From positions 7,750,001 to 7,814,000 of the forward strand of contig OX291551.1 in NCBI GenBank assembly GCA_946406115.1: 64,000 nucleotides of DNA, read 5' to 3'. Below the pieces are notes generated by a model, which worked only from the letters and a program-made list of their open reading frames with translations, was not told the DNA's origin and did not search any database. The position numbers and the translations under genes were made by a program. This stretch comes from Apoda limacodes. Its lineage: Eukaryota > Arthropoda > Insecta > Lepidoptera > Limacodidae. Positions 58,901 through 61,540 of the stretch are shown here, in pieces (within the stretch, counting starts at the first letter, position 1; every line of letters starts with the position of its first letter).

Positions 58901-59534
58901 TTTTACTTTATGACGACTTCGCGTTTTCCTTTACATTTAATTAATTTTATTAATTAGTAGATAATAAAAAATAAAAATTGTACATAATTTTATTTAAATT
59001 TAAACTTTATGAAATATTACAGCATCAAAATAAAATGCAAAACAAAATATAAAATATATATTAGAACCACGGCGGTGGTGGGTGCATGCAGTGCAGCACG
59101 CATGTATTGAAAACTTTTGCCCGCGGTTCAGCACGCCCTAAATTCGATTGTTGGTGTAGGATTTCAACGGCAACTCCTCAATTATCGAAAAAAAACTGAC
59201 TCACACTTGACGTTTTAAGTAGTCTATGTCCTTCCCCGGTTTATTTATCGGTACCGCGGTTTAAGCGAGAACAGGGTAACAGACAGACAGACAGACTAAT
59301 TTTCGCATTAATAATTAATATTAGTAGTAACGGATAGCTGAGCACTCCCGAAAATATAATTGCAGTTTATAATTTAGGAAAGATTAAGAACTTACTTTCT
59401 GCCCCCTAATATTTTCAGAAGTGTTGTCTTCCCAGCACCTGAAGGTCCTAGGATGAAGGTCAGACGTCCAGGTCTAATGGCTCCGGACGCCCCGCTCAAT
59501 ATGACATGTTCATCTGTCACAGTTTTTAATTTTC
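4605..59534 (-). CDS. ABCG-family (ABCG1/4-like) half-transporter, 5' end missing
   Basis: Ten exons with GT-AG borders and matching phases join into 566 codons plus a stop. Residue numbers count from the first full codon seen. The nucleotide-binding domain comes first: Walker [10 protein letters not shown] (29-37), Q-loop glutamine (66), signature LSGGE (120-124), Walker B IMLLDE (140-145), D-loop SGLDS (148-152) and H-switch IHQPS (176-180). About six hydrophobic segments follow (roughly 316-340, 346-362, 384-414, 424-447, 454-475 and 534-556). NBD-then-TMD order and lines such as EHLNKWYSL fit the ABCG1/ABCG4 group of sterol/lipid exporters, which work as dimers. The substrate cannot be told from sequence. 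Odd points: the Q-loop reads AQHA instead of the usual Q followed by acidic residues, and one intron is 40 kb. About 50-100 N-terminal residues are expected beyond the window. The family is certain; the exact orthologue is not. Confidence 0.94.
5467..5622 (-). CDS. ABCG exon 9 of 10 (TM3-TM4)
   Basis: 156 bp, 52 codons in phase 0, residues 402-453. It carries the end of TM3, the YLTSQ loop and TM4 ([14 protein letters not shown]), matching ABCG1 LVAQSLGLLIGAA. Acceptor GTTTCAG, donor AAG|GTATCG. Confidence 0.94.
5661..6524. mobile_element. Foldback/long-TIR element split by another repeat
   Basis: The left arm (5661-5738 and 6186-6216) and right arm (6414-6524) are inverted copies over roughly 110 bp, starting TATAGACTCAAAACGGCTGC and ending in its complement. 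They include CCGTTTAGGAGATTAAAG and its inverted partner. A separate dispersed repeat (5739-6185) sits in the left arm. Short TA flanks may be the target duplication. It lies in the ABCG intron between exons 8 and 9. Confidence 0.75.
5739..6187 (+). repeat. Dispersed lepidopteran GGGTTCCGTACC repeat, nested
   Basis: It starts CCGGCCAAATGCGAGTCGG, then GGTTCCGTACC, and ends GGGTACGGAACC, giving inverted subterminal motifs. The body has ACAACAAACGTGAT-like and CACGGTTCACGAGATATAGC blocks shared with copies at 15213 and 23436. No coding capacity. Its transposon class is not clear from sequence. Confidence 0.75.
7100..7200 (-). CDS. ABCG exon 8 of 10
   Basis: 101 bp, residues 368-401. It encodes [19 protein letters not shown], very close to the FPLEMGVFLREHLNYWYSL block of vertebrate ABCG1, and then the start of TM3. 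Acceptor TTTCCAG, donor CAG|GTAAGT, phase 0 at its end. Confidence 0.95.
8109..8761 (+). mobile_element. LINE family A copy, 3' end only
   Basis: 5'-truncated copy carrying the C-terminal part of the reverse transcriptase ORF (readable as [17 protein letters not shown] and ending GVASVHRLR), then the family 3' end with GTGACCGCTTACCATTAG and a poly-A tail. Frameshifts and an internal deletion near 8580 break it. It is opposite in strand to the host gene. Confidence 0.85.
8909..9065 (-). CDS. ABCG exon 7 of 10 (TM1-TM2)
   Basis: 157 bp, residues 316-367 plus one base. Two hydrophobic stretches ([14 protein letters not shown] and [15 protein letters not shown]) form TM1 and TM2. Acceptor TTTTGTAG, donor ACT|GTAAGT. 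Confidence 0.94.
9175..9285 (-). mobile_element. LINE family A 3' end fragment
   Basis: Short piece of the 3' end (complement of GTTTGCCACCTTAGTGG, the GGTGACCGCTTAC block and the last codons), close upstream of ABCG exon 7 within its intron. Confidence 0.7.
10283..10422 (-). CDS. ABCG exon 6 of 10 (pre-membrane)
   Basis: 140 bp, residues 269-315. It contains the elbow region before the first membrane helix ([20 protein letters not shown]), which resembles the FWTQFCILFKRTFLSIMRD block of ABCG proteins. Acceptor CTTGCAG, donor CAA|GTAAGT, ending in phase 0. Confidence 0.92.
10687..11027 (+). repeat. ACTAGCTTTTGCC dispersed repeat with small nested hairpin repeat
   Basis: The 5' motif ACTAGCTTTTGCC and the 3' motif CAGACAGACAGTGTTACTT/TTCGCATTTTAATAAT are typical of an abundant insect repeat. 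Inside it, about 10893-10976 is a short GC-rich insert bounded by GCAGGAGGGGG and CCCCTCCTGC, which resembles a small hairpin element. Confidence 0.6.
11133..11255 (-). CDS. ABCG exon 5 of 10 (linker)
   Basis: 123 bp, residues 228-268 plus one base. It starts with LLEIASGEH, as in ABCG1 (VMEVASGEYG), and continues into the charged linker between NBD and membrane domain. The donor is taken as AAAG|GTATGA. An alternative in-frame donor six bases upstream (AATG|GTAAAG, exon end 11139) would drop two residues. Confidence 0.85.
11620..11858 (-). CDS. ABCG exon 4 of 10 (D-loop, H-switch)
   Basis: 239 bp, residues 148-227 plus one base. It contains SGLDS (D-loop), CVIHQPS (switch histidine 177) and the end of the NBD ([10 protein letters not shown], matching YHNPADF of vertebrate ABCG1). 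The only in-frame donor is C|GTGGGT, a weak splice site. The stronger-looking GG|GTAATT nearby would break the frame. Confidence 0.9.
12200..14620 (-). mobile_element. LINE family A copy with endonuclease and RT, decayed
   Basis: The longest copy. The complement reads an APE endonuclease piece ([12 protein letters not shown] at about 14380-14420), the linker [12 protein letters not shown] (about 14140-14180), RT blocks ([13 protein letters not shown] near 13540; GVPQGF and YADDSTGDA near 13110-13190), the C-terminal [16 protein letters not shown] block, and the 3' tail with poly-A near 12200. Many frameshifts and stops make it a pseudogene. It sits between ABCG exons 3 and 4. Confidence 0.88.
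14788..14933 (-). CDS. ABCG exon 3 of 10 (signature, Walker B)
   Basis: 146 bp, residues 100-147 plus two bases. It contains the ABC signature LSGGERKRL and Walker B IMLLDEPT with the catalytic glutamate. Acceptor TTGCAG, donor AG|GTATGT. It lies between LINE A copy 3 and the repeat at 15213. Confidence 0.95.
15213..15615 (-). repeat. Dispersed GGGTTCCGTACC repeat
   Basis: Same family as 5739-6187, in opposite orientation: AGGGTTCCGTACCCAAAGGG at the left and GCGAGTCCGACTAGCACTTG at the right, with the CAACAAACGTGA block twice. Confidence 0.75.
15864..16274 (-). other. 136-codon open frame, origin unknown
   Basis: An open frame reading [18 protein letters not shown] and then low-complexity hydrophobic residues. 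It has no domain I recognise and lies between transposon pieces. It includes an imperfect direct repeat, CATAAATGTTTATC and CACAAATGTTTATC. Most likely part of a decayed element rather than a gene. Confidence 0.3.
16391..16450 (+). mobile_element. LINE family A 3' tail fragment
   Basis: Only the last part of the 3' end (GCTTGTTTGCCACCTTAGTG) and a 14-A tail remain. Confidence 0.65.
16490..16945 (-). mobile_element. RTE-type LINE fragment (RT, decayed)
   Basis: The complement reads an ADDIVVISE-like block (the RT catalytic FADD motif region, first residues degraded), then [10 protein letters not shown] and, further on, [18 protein letters not shown]. These are family lines of RTE-clade reverse transcriptases. 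Stops and frameshifts interrupt it. It has no link to LINE A apart from lying next to its tail. Confidence 0.75.
17440..18310. repeat. Cluster of ancient dispersed repeats
   Basis: Two or three overlapping copies of the insect repeat with ATTTCATCTTAATCG, CAGCGGTTTA and CAGACAGACAG near their 3' ends. No gene seen. Confidence 0.55.
18308..18480 (-). mobile_element. Decayed LINE family A-like RT fragment
   Basis: Aligns by eye with the 21375-21560 part of LINE A (GATATGCAG.AGAAA, then the ACTAGCCA... and CCTC.GGCACTC lines). Highly diverged, with stops in the frame. Confidence 0.6.
19055..19214 (-). CDS. ABCG exon 2 of 10 (Q-loop)
   Basis: 160 bp, residues 47-99. One base completes the split codon of the Walker A exon, and the exon ends in phase 0 at CATGCT|GTTAGT. 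It contains the Q-loop (VLVAQHASL) and the helical-domain line [13 protein letters not shown]. The acidic residues that usually follow the Q-loop glutamine are replaced by His-Ala. Confidence 0.93.
19340..19705. repeat. Long inverted repeat next to Helitron remnant
   Basis: Arms at about 19355-19420 and 19625-19700 are inverted copies (AAAAACATAACATGTAC, then GCAGTTCTTCT.CCATAA). The arms flank about 200 bp of AT-rich sequence. It adjoins the 3' end of the helicase remnant and may belong to it. Confidence 0.6.
19705..20045 (-). pseudogene. Helitron helicase C-terminal remnant
   Basis: The complement reads [32 protein letters not shown] and [15 protein letters not shown]. These match the final motifs of Pif1-type helicases in Helitron RepHel proteins (IHKSQG, then YVALSR.....L). 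The motif arginine is replaced (ALSS), and stops follow. Only the C-terminal part of the protein is seen; the Rep domain is absent. Confidence 0.75.
20381..22690 (-). mobile_element. LINE family A copy, best preserved
   Basis: 5'-truncated non-LTR retrotransposon of Jockey/CR1 type. On the minus strand it has an open frame from 22587 to 20452, a conserved 3' end (GGTGACCGCTTACCATCAGG) and an 18-base poly-A tail near 20383-20400. Upstream of 22600 the frame breaks but the sequence still matches copy 12200-14620. It lies in the same sense as the host gene. Confidence 0.92.
20452..22587 (-). pseudogene. LINE A reverse transcriptase ORF with one amber stop
   Basis: 712 codons in one frame, interrupted only by TAG at 22237-22239. 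Copy 12200-14620 has TGG (Trp) at the same place, so this is a nonsense mutation. The 570-residue downstream part shows RT block lines [12 protein letters not shown] (62-73), [39 protein letters not shown] (first catalytic Asp), [13 protein letters not shown] and YADD (275-278, catalytic). A C-terminal region ends in GVASVHRLR. The start codon and endonuclease part are missing through truncation. The element could not retrotranspose from this copy. Confidence 0.9.
23086..23325 (+). repeat. ACTTCTAGCTGTCCCGGCGAACG dispersed repeat
   Basis: Begins CTAGCTGTCCCGGCGAACGT and ends with ATCAAAATCGGTTCAGTAG and TTTATATATATTAAGAT, an abundant arthropod interspersed repeat. No coding capacity. Confidence 0.6.
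23436..23876 (-). repeat. Dispersed GGGTTCCGTACC repeat
   Basis: About 440 bp with the same block order as 15213-15615, including a CCGTCCGTCTGTC microsatellite-like stretch and the terminal GACTCGCACTTGGCCGA. Confidence 0.75.
23950..24020 (-). repeat. tRNA-like box B remnant, possible SINE head
   Basis: The complement contains GGGTTCGAATCCCGG, a perfect tRNA T-arm/box B palindrome, with a weak leader upstream. No cloverleaf can be drawn, so it is read as a fragment of a tRNA-derived SINE, not a tRNA gene. Confidence 0.4.
24538..24842. mobile_element. TIR element family M1, copy 2
   Basis: About 305 bp and nearly identical to copy 1 over its whole length, including both inverted ends and the internal ATGACCTTGACGCGCGTC block. 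TA on both sides. Confidence 0.85.
24843..27490. other. Intron interior: ancient repeats, no gene
   Basis: It contains several copies of a repeat with CTGACTGATGGATCAACGC and CTAAAGGGGTGATAAAGGGG lines (25130-25460 and 26260-26440) and repeat heads with GCTTTTGCC-type starts (25640-25760 and 27080-27360). A GC-rich strip with CCCACGCGAGATTGGGTG lies at 26565-26640. Open frames here are short and unsupported. Confidence 0.5.
27504..27647 (+). mobile_element. 5S-like SINE head fused to LINE A tail
   Basis: The first part (CTTGTGGCTCAG...CTATCGGAAATGATAAGCGAAG) matches the head of the 5S-derived sequence at 31341. It then switches to the LINE A 3' end (GGGTTGGCAACGCGTGAG, then CTTACCATCATGCGG, GCTTGTTTGCCACCTTAGGG) and ends in poly-A. 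This is how a SINE mobilised by LINE A would look. Confidence 0.7.
27648..29108. other. Intron interior, no gene recognised
   Basis: AT-rich sequence. A stretch at 27690-27740 resembles the 3' part of an RTE-type repeat (CTCCTGCAGTGGGGTACTGGGGTG). Short frames at 28391-28614 on the minus strand show no known domain. Confidence 0.4.
29112..29412. mobile_element. PIF/Harbinger-like MITE
   Basis: 301 bp with 18-bp terminal inverted repeats GGGCGCGTTCGTTCTGAG (one mismatch to the right end) and a TTA direct repeat on each side (29109-29111 and 29413-29415). The 3-bp TTA duplication and G-rich ends fit the PIF/Harbinger superfamily. It holds an apparent 78-codon frame that spans the left TIR and is not a gene. 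Confidence 0.85.
29416..30365. other. Intron interior with a GCCAGCTGCTCCGCCCGCC repeat
   Basis: Ancient repeat at 29835-30115 (starts ACTAGATGTTGCCAGCTGC and ends ATAGGATCCAAATAA). Otherwise AT-rich with no supported gene. Confidence 0.45.
30370..30440 (+). repeat. tRNA-like SINE head
   Basis: TGGCTCAATGAC (box A-like) and GGTTCAATTCC (perfect fit to box B) are spaced about 40 bases apart, within a sequence that does not fold into a full tRNA. Typical of a tRNA-derived SINE promoter. An AT-rich body follows. Confidence 0.5.
30540..31836. repeat. AT-rich candidate element with related CACGG(A/T)AAAAAA ends
   Basis: The left edge (CACACGGAAAAAAAAGAG) and the complement of the right edge (GCACGGTAAAAAAGAATTAG) look alike. 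A third related end lies at 31552-31586. The interior is about 75-80% AT. Its single 108-codon open frame (30540-30866) has no recognisable domain. The 5S-derived repeat is nested inside. Confidence 0.35.
31341..31429 (+). repeat. 5S rRNA-derived sequence (SINE or pseudogene)
   Basis: GAAGTTAAGCAACGTCG and GGTCAGTACTTGGATGGGTG match the internal promoter boxes A and C of animal 5S rRNA, with the right spacing. The first 35 bases differ from 5S, and the 3' strand of the terminal stem is missing, replaced by an A/T-rich run. So it is not a functional 5S gene. The shared head at 27504 points to a 5S-derived SINE. Confidence 0.8.
31837..33462. other. Intron interior, no gene recognised
   Basis: AT-rich, with a GT microsatellite at 33246-33264. 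Two open frames at 32961-33167 and 33152-33442 lack known domains and have the base composition of the surrounding intron. Confidence 0.4.
33468..33765 (-). mobile_element. LINE family A C-terminal fragment
   Basis: Complement of the family's last coding part (the [10 protein letters not shown] and AKVF lines are recognisable), without the 3' tail. It starts abruptly at both ends and joins the GC-rich family F tail at 33766. Confidence 0.75.
33766..33932 (+). mobile_element. GC-rich poly-A family F, 3' end
   Basis: CCGAGAGTGACAACCCAAGC ... GGGCGCTATACGGGCTGAGG ... GCAGTAATGGCTGCAACAGC, then GTCAGTTAAG and a run of A. The same order occurs inverted at 58155-58330. It is a non-LTR element or SINE 3' end of unknown clade. 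Confidence 0.7.
34286..34941 (-). mobile_element. 5'-truncated RNase H-bearing LINE with target duplication
   Basis: 656 bp flanked by a perfect 14-bp direct repeat ATGTTTAGGGGGTT (34272-34285 and 34942-34955). On the minus strand it encodes the end of an ORF2 (34376-34915) and finishes in a short TAACT-type repeat tail (34281-34305). The RNase H domain and repeat tail fit the I/R1 group of LINEs. Confidence 0.88.
34376..34915 (-). pseudogene. LINE ORF2 C-terminus: RNase H and zinc-knuckle
   Basis: 179 codons. The start carries the last RNase H motif ([21 protein letters not shown], with the catalytic Asp in GNDAAD). Then comes a linker and a C..C....H...C pattern ([18 protein letters not shown]) typical of I/R1/Jockey ORF2 ends. 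The frame is intact, but the RT and endonuclease are absent through 5' truncation, so it is inactive. Confidence 0.85.
34956..37500. other. Intron interior with GC-rich patches
   Basis: No gene recognised. GC-rich, CpG-rich stretches at 35795-35905, 36225-36260, 36425-36470 and 36590-36640 stand out against AT-rich DNA. The motif GCTTATGAGCGC.GCTGCC at about 35805 recurs at about 60190. They may be repeat cores or regulatory; sequence alone cannot decide. Confidence 0.4.
37503..38400 (-). mobile_element. LINE family B, 3' part
   Basis: The minus-strand frame 37893-38393 (166 codons) is the RT C-terminal region of a Jockey/CR1-like [22 protein letters not shown] near the start, [17 protein letters not shown], then [10 protein letters not shown]. 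It is followed by a 3' UTR with GGTTGTCTGGAAGAGATCGC and GCGATAAGACCGCC, ending GCAATAAAGTATATTATA. There is a (TA)n stretch at 37776-37796 within the UTR. Confidence 0.82.
38500..38797 (+). repeat. Dispersed GGAACCC repeat, second subfamily
   Basis: TCTTGACAGACAGACAGACAG, then GGGATCCTATAAGGGTTCC and TACGGAACCCTAAAA. It matches the right part of the copy at 42777-43438. Confidence 0.65.
39205..39545 (-). repeat. Dispersed GGGTTCCGTACC repeat, diverged
   Basis: Left end TTCGTACCCAAAAGG, right end GTCCGACTCGCACTTGGCCGG, middle AT-rich. Inverted relative to 38500-38797. Confidence 0.6.
39546..40719. other. Intron interior, nothing recognised
   Basis: AT-rich, no supported ORF, RNA or repeat structure seen beyond short low-complexity runs. 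Confidence 0.4.
40720..41287. mobile_element. TIR element family M1, copy 3, interrupted
   Basis: Both inverted ends are present (TAAACCTGACGCAGAATC and TTCTGAGTCAGGTTTA), but the body is split by a 254-bp insertion at 40799-41052. The sequence right of the insertion resumes the family consensus. Confidence 0.85.
40799..41052. mobile_element. Nested insertion inside M1 copy 3
   Basis: 254 bp absent from the other three M1 copies and bordered by the direct repeat CTATG (40794-40798 and 41053-41057). Its ends are imperfect inverted repeats sharing ACTCCGGACA. It looks like a small DNA transposon derivative with a 5-bp target duplication. No ORF of note. Confidence 0.7.
41728..41778. repeat. 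C-run and CA microsatellite
   Basis: CACCCCCCCCC followed by an interrupted CA run next to M1 copy 4. Confidence 0.8.
41780..42083. mobile_element. TIR element family M1, copy 4
   Basis: Same family, about 304 bp, starting AAACCTGACTCAAAATC and ending TTTTGAGTCAGGTTTA. The left end abuts a CA-rich microsatellite (about 41728-41778), so the left TA duplication is altered. It lies only 0.5 kb from copy 3. Confidence 0.85.
42777..43438 (+). repeat. Dispersed repeat, two partly duplicated units
   Basis: It starts AAAGTGCGAGTCTGGCTCGC, GGTTCCGTAC. Its AGACCTTGC...GGGTCTTGACAGAC block occurs twice (about 42860-43065 and 43135-43365), and it ends GGAATGGAACCCTAAAAA. Probably two elements or a duplicated core. 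Confidence 0.65.
43439..44770. other. Intron interior, no gene recognised
   Basis: Open frames of 60-70 codons (43547-43729, 43825-44013 and 44043-44252) have no known domain. A locally inverted CAAGACCAGTCTAGCAAAGC stretch near 44550 is not explained. Confidence 0.35.
44800..45160. repeat. About 120-bp period repeat, three units
   Basis: Units begin near 44848, 44969 and 45113 with ACCCC...CTTAAACTAGGGGAT, followed by GTTTGTATGA and a GGATTTT/TCAGATTTT junction. Same architecture as 62380-63960. Confidence 0.6.
45490..45790 (+). mobile_element. RTE LINE 3' fragment, highly decayed
   Basis: Aligns by eye with 50250-50480 (CAAGTCTTCACGT, GAAGAT.AAAGTC, GTGCTCGGAGTG-like). The coding frame is lost. 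Confidence 0.6.
46499..46765. repeat. Ancient dispersed repeat
   Basis: Contains AATGCGAAAGTTTGTTG at the left and GAATTTATCGCGGGCAG at the right, an inverted copy of the abundant GCCCGCG...TTCGCATT repeat family. Confidence 0.5.
46865..47101 (+). mobile_element. LINE family A RT fragment, plus strand
   Basis: Reads [20 protein letters not shown], then [19 protein letters not shown], matching residues 77-146 of the 20452-22164 frame. It ends at QEKHDF, where a different LINE begins. Confidence 0.8.
47107..47405 (+). mobile_element. LINE family E RT fragment
   Basis: Frameshifted but readable as a PQGGRLSSLLFV-like block, NNMSHGI and, in another frame, [19 protein letters not shown] and [12 protein letters not shown]. 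These are middle RT blocks of a Jockey-like LINE distinct from family A. Confidence 0.6.
47524..47790 (-). mobile_element. LINE family A fragment, minus strand
   Basis: Matches 21965-22190 and 22460-22505 of the best copy in the same orientation, opposite to the fragment at 46865. Some internal sequence is deleted. Confidence 0.75.
47791..48424. other. Intron interior, nothing recognised
   Basis: AT-rich sequence without an ORF or clear repeat. Confidence 0.4.
48425..48960 (+). mobile_element. Jockey-like LINE 3' end, partly duplicated
   Basis: [19 protein letters not shown] marks the ORF2 C-terminus, followed by a 3' UTR (CAATCTTGTTCAATAAA, GTATGTATCTTAGCA). The stretch from CTTTACCCATAAAAAA to ATCTTAGCATATAT repeats at 48765-48900 after a (TA)n run at 48671-48690. 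May be the 3' end of family E. Confidence 0.65.
49005..50585 (+). mobile_element. RTE-clade LINE with internal deletion
   Basis: The plus strand reads HIKWHV-like, [15 protein letters not shown] and [40 protein letters not shown] and [19 protein letters not shown] (APE endonuclease motifs). After 50075 the sequence jumps to [20 protein letters not shown] and [24 protein letters not shown], and [12 protein letters not shown] (RT thumb/C-terminus). The catalytic RT core (FADD) is missing. Frameshifts and stops are present. Confidence 0.85.
50590..50855 (+). mobile_element. LINE family B 3' UTR fragment
   Basis: CTACCAAGAGGTTGTCTGGT and AGAGATTGCTTTTG, then GTGCAATAAAGTATATA, match the 3' UTR of 37503-38400. 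No coding part. Confidence 0.65.
51040..51410 (-). mobile_element. LINE family B C-terminal fragment, decayed
   Basis: The complement reads [14 protein letters not shown], like [15 protein letters not shown] of 37893-38393, and the region ...GAGTATTCCGGCGAA is shared. Lies head to tail with the 3' UTR at 50590 but on the other strand. Confidence 0.7.
51411..52824. other. Intron interior, no gene recognised
   Basis: AT-rich; a short GGGTTCCGTAG fragment at 51893-51905 is a repeat end. A 67-codon frame at 52247-52450 has no domain. Confidence 0.4.
52825..53111. mobile_element. MITE with about 70-bp terminal inverted repeats
   Basis: 287 bp. The left end TGTATATGTCGCAGGCAAAT through GCAAATCGTAAAGTATGGAA is repeated inverted at the right end, with few mismatches over about 70 bp. 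Middle GC-richer (GATGCGAAGCGAGCGGAGCG). No ORF. Superfamily unclear; TA may be the target site. Confidence 0.82.
53112..54925. other. Intron interior, no gene recognised
   Basis: AT-rich. One 93-codon frame (53620-53901, minus) without domain or codon signal. Nothing else seen. Confidence 0.4.
54926..55007 (+). repeat. Dispersed GGGTTCCGTACC repeat, left end, cut by hAT element
   Basis: AAGTGCGAGCCGGACTTGTG and AGTTCCGTACCATTA begin the family. The hAT-like element is inserted a few dozen bases later. Confidence 0.65.
55016..55737. mobile_element. hAT-like element with GGTCTT repeats at both ends
   Basis: 722 bp. It starts TAGTGATGAGCAA and ends with the perfect complement TTGCTCATCACTA. 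It is bordered by a perfect 8-bp direct repeat ATTAACTC (55008-55015 and 55738-55745). An 8-bp duplication and TAGTGATG ends fit the hAT superfamily. Both ends hold long runs of the hexamer GGTCTT and its complement (55031-55215 and 55558-55720), which fold as hairpins. No transposase is present, so it is non-autonomous. Confidence 0.9.
55757..55975 (+). repeat. Ancient dispersed repeat
   Basis: Contains TAGCTGTAGCTATAATTCG, ATTGGTAAAGCCGTTTGAG and CAAACATACATACAAAC, typical 3' half of an abundant insect repeat. Confidence 0.5.
55976..57745. other. Intron interior, no gene recognised
   Basis: AT-rich. The 98-codon frame at 56469-56765 has no domain. A box B-like GGTTCGATTCC occurs at 57484-57496 without other tRNA features. 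Confidence 0.4.
57755..58150. mobile_element. Possible hAT derivative with ATATTCGGC ends
   Basis: The left part has GTTGCTGCAACC and AGCCGAATATTCGGC. The right part has TAGTAGCCGAATATTCG and TTGCAAGC, roughly inverted relative to each other. Between them, after a promoter-like AT stretch, ATGGCCTCTAAAAAGAAC opens a short frame ([14 protein letters not shown]...) that soon ends. It may be the leader of a lost transposase. Confidence 0.45.
58155..58680 (-). mobile_element. GC-rich poly-A family F, longer copy
   Basis: The complement ends GCAGCCATTACTGC-inverse ... GTCAGTTCAG plus a poly-A run (plus-strand T run at 58160-58171) and matches 33766-33932 in order. It extends about 350 bp further upstream with GC-rich sequence (about 60% GC, CCGGATAGCGAGACCGTC). 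The 73-codon frame on the plus strand is arginine-rich because of composition and is not a gene. Confidence 0.65.
58681..59395. other. Intron end upstream of the Walker A exon donor
   Basis: AT-rich, with a dispersed repeat at 59105-59330 (GCCCGCGGTTCAGCACGCCC, CAGACAGACAGAC). No coding signal. Confidence 0.45.
59396..59534 (-). CDS. ABCG exon 1 of 10 seen (Walker A)
   Basis: 139 bp, residues 1-46 plus a split codon at each end. It carries GPSGAGKTT, the P-loop that binds ATP phosphates, preceded by the [12 protein letters not shown] strand typical of ABCG proteins. The acceptor is a poly-pyrimidine tract plus CAG; the donor is AA|GTAAGT. It begins in phase 2, so at least one more exon lies upstream, outside the window. 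Confidence 0.95.
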
Positions 59535-59965
59535 CTGAAAAAAAAAATAAGAAATAATTTAAAGAAAAACGGTTATATTATTTTACTCCCTTTTGCTCAC
59601 TGCTCTAAAGCTAATAACTTATCATAAAAAAAAACAGTAGTCAAGAGTGCATTTCCGGAATGGTATACAAGCGTTTTGTAATGCCTAATTCTAGGAATTT
59701 TGCAATTAAGAGAATAATTGACAGAGATCTTTAACTAAGTCATCACTTGGTACTATGAAAAACGTGGTCTAGTTTCTACCGGCGCCGTTTCTATATTAAC
59801 TTTTAAAACATAAACAAAGCAACATAACTGTTATAGTTAGACATATAGTAAAACTGTTGTACCTATTTTGTTATATCGTCAATAGTTTTCGCAGCGCACG
59901 GAATGTATGTAAGGCAATATAGCAATAATAGCAAAAGATGTTTATAGCAAAGGATATGGATGGTA

Positions 59966-60868
59966 TGAAAATCGGCCGAGTGCGAGTCGGACTCGCGCAC
60001 GATGGGTTCCGTACCATAATCTATTCTATATGTAGTGAAATTAATAAAAAAGGGCCATGTTGTAGTAGTATTGAAATTAAAGTTTTTTAATGATAATCAA
60101 ATCCAATCATTAAAAACTGAACTTTCAAAGCGAAAACTGCAAACTTATCTAGGCGTTCTTTATCTTCGAGACATCCAAACAACATGCGCGCTTATGAGCG
60201 CAGCTGCCTGTCACACGCTCGATTCGATGTTGCACCAAGCGTGCCGGCTAGTTCAATTTAAGAAGGATAATCTTTAGAATGTTATTATTTAATATTCTAT
60301 AATTATACATCGTTCATTTCCTTATATTTTATACCTGTTTTACAGATGTACCTACTTCATATAAGTAACTTTCAATGAAATTTGTACGAAAATTTCACTT
60401 TTCCAAGTACATTTTTATAATTTGGTCGGCTATTACTCGTTAGCCTGTAAAGTGTACTTATCCGTGATAGTTTTCCTTTTAAATTCATTATATGCACTAC
60501 TACCGGTTTTTTTTTACACTTCCAAAAATTAGTACTTTAAAGCTAAATGTTTCGCAAACGGAGCCCTAAATCAAAAAATGATCTTTACATAACGGCAATG
60601 GTTTTGAAATTCCTATCCAACGATACCCCACACGATGGGGTGGACGAAATAAAAAATTACGTCCCACTTCACATGTAGGGGAGGTAACCTAAAAAATTTT
60701 TTTTCAAAAATTTTATTCTACCACTTTGTCGGCTTTATCAATGTGTATATCCCTGTCAAATTGCAGCTTTCTCGTATTTGTAGTTGTTGAACTAAGCCGC
60801 GGACACACAGACGGACGGACGAACATGGTGCAACTATCCTTTTTGACTTCGGAACCCTAAAAATGGAA
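59966..60868 (+). repeat. Dispersed GGGTTCCGTACC repeat, long copy
   Basis: It starts CCGAGTGCGAGTCGGACTCG, GGGTTCCGTACC and ends CTTCGGAACCCTAAAAATGG. About 900 bp, with an 80-codon frame (60035-60277) across its body that has no known domain. Confidence 0.6.
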
Positions 60869-60929
60869 CGCTTTGGAACTAAATAACAAAGATAACATAC
60901 TCGTACATCACCTAAAATTTTTAGATAAT

Positions 60930-61540
60930 GTCTTTAACCGTTAAAAATATACAATAAGACTATTTAATACGATAAGCGCAAGAAAATAAACATAGACTAT
61001 GAAGGAACAATTATTTTTGTTTACATTGCTATAAAAATATACCTCTCGATACAACATATCAAAGAGTAGCTGAACGTTGTTTTAAAATAACTTCCGCACC
61101 AACCTATTGTGTAAGGGTTGTACTAATTGAGAAACCTTCCCCGGCGTGTGCATAACAACTTACCAAAATTTCATAACAATCGGTTCACCCTTATTGCGCG
61201 ACGCCGACTCACACTCGACCCTGTCTGACTCGCACTTAACCCTGTTTTTGTTCGGTCCCTGAATCGGTCCGTTCCATATATATATATATATATATATATA
61301 CTATAAGATAATATATATAAGATAATATATACAATAGCTACCTTATTACAATGCTGTCTGTTACAATGTGTTAATAATGTTATTAACTGTTAAAATATAC
61401 GAACTATACTATAAGATATTTTGTAATGACAACGTCATAAGCATGTTGCTATATCACTGTAATTAACTGTTAAAATATACAATTACCTATACGAATTATA
61501 TAGTAAGGCAAGGAAATAAACACAAATTGCAATGATGTTA
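60930..61540. repeat. AT-rich repeat with recurring TTAACTGTTAAAATATAC units
   Basis: Related segments occur at about 60930-61010, 61365-61425 and 61460-61540. A (TA)n microsatellite lies at 61276-61300. Confidence 0.5.

Larger units (their letters stand above)
19215..59395 (-). other. 40.2-kb ABCG intron
   Basis: This intron runs between the Walker A and Q-loop exons. The flanking exons are adjacent in the protein: phases fit, and the joined sequence [14 protein letters not shown] aligns with ABCG1 without a gap. So no coding exon needs to be hidden in it. It is filled with the LINE, Helitron, MITE and SINE pieces listed separately. Confidence 0.9.

Noticed and set aside
60035..60277. 80-codon plus-strand frame
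   Set aside because: Lies within the dispersed GGGTTCCGTACC repeat; no domain, and not in the host gene's strand.
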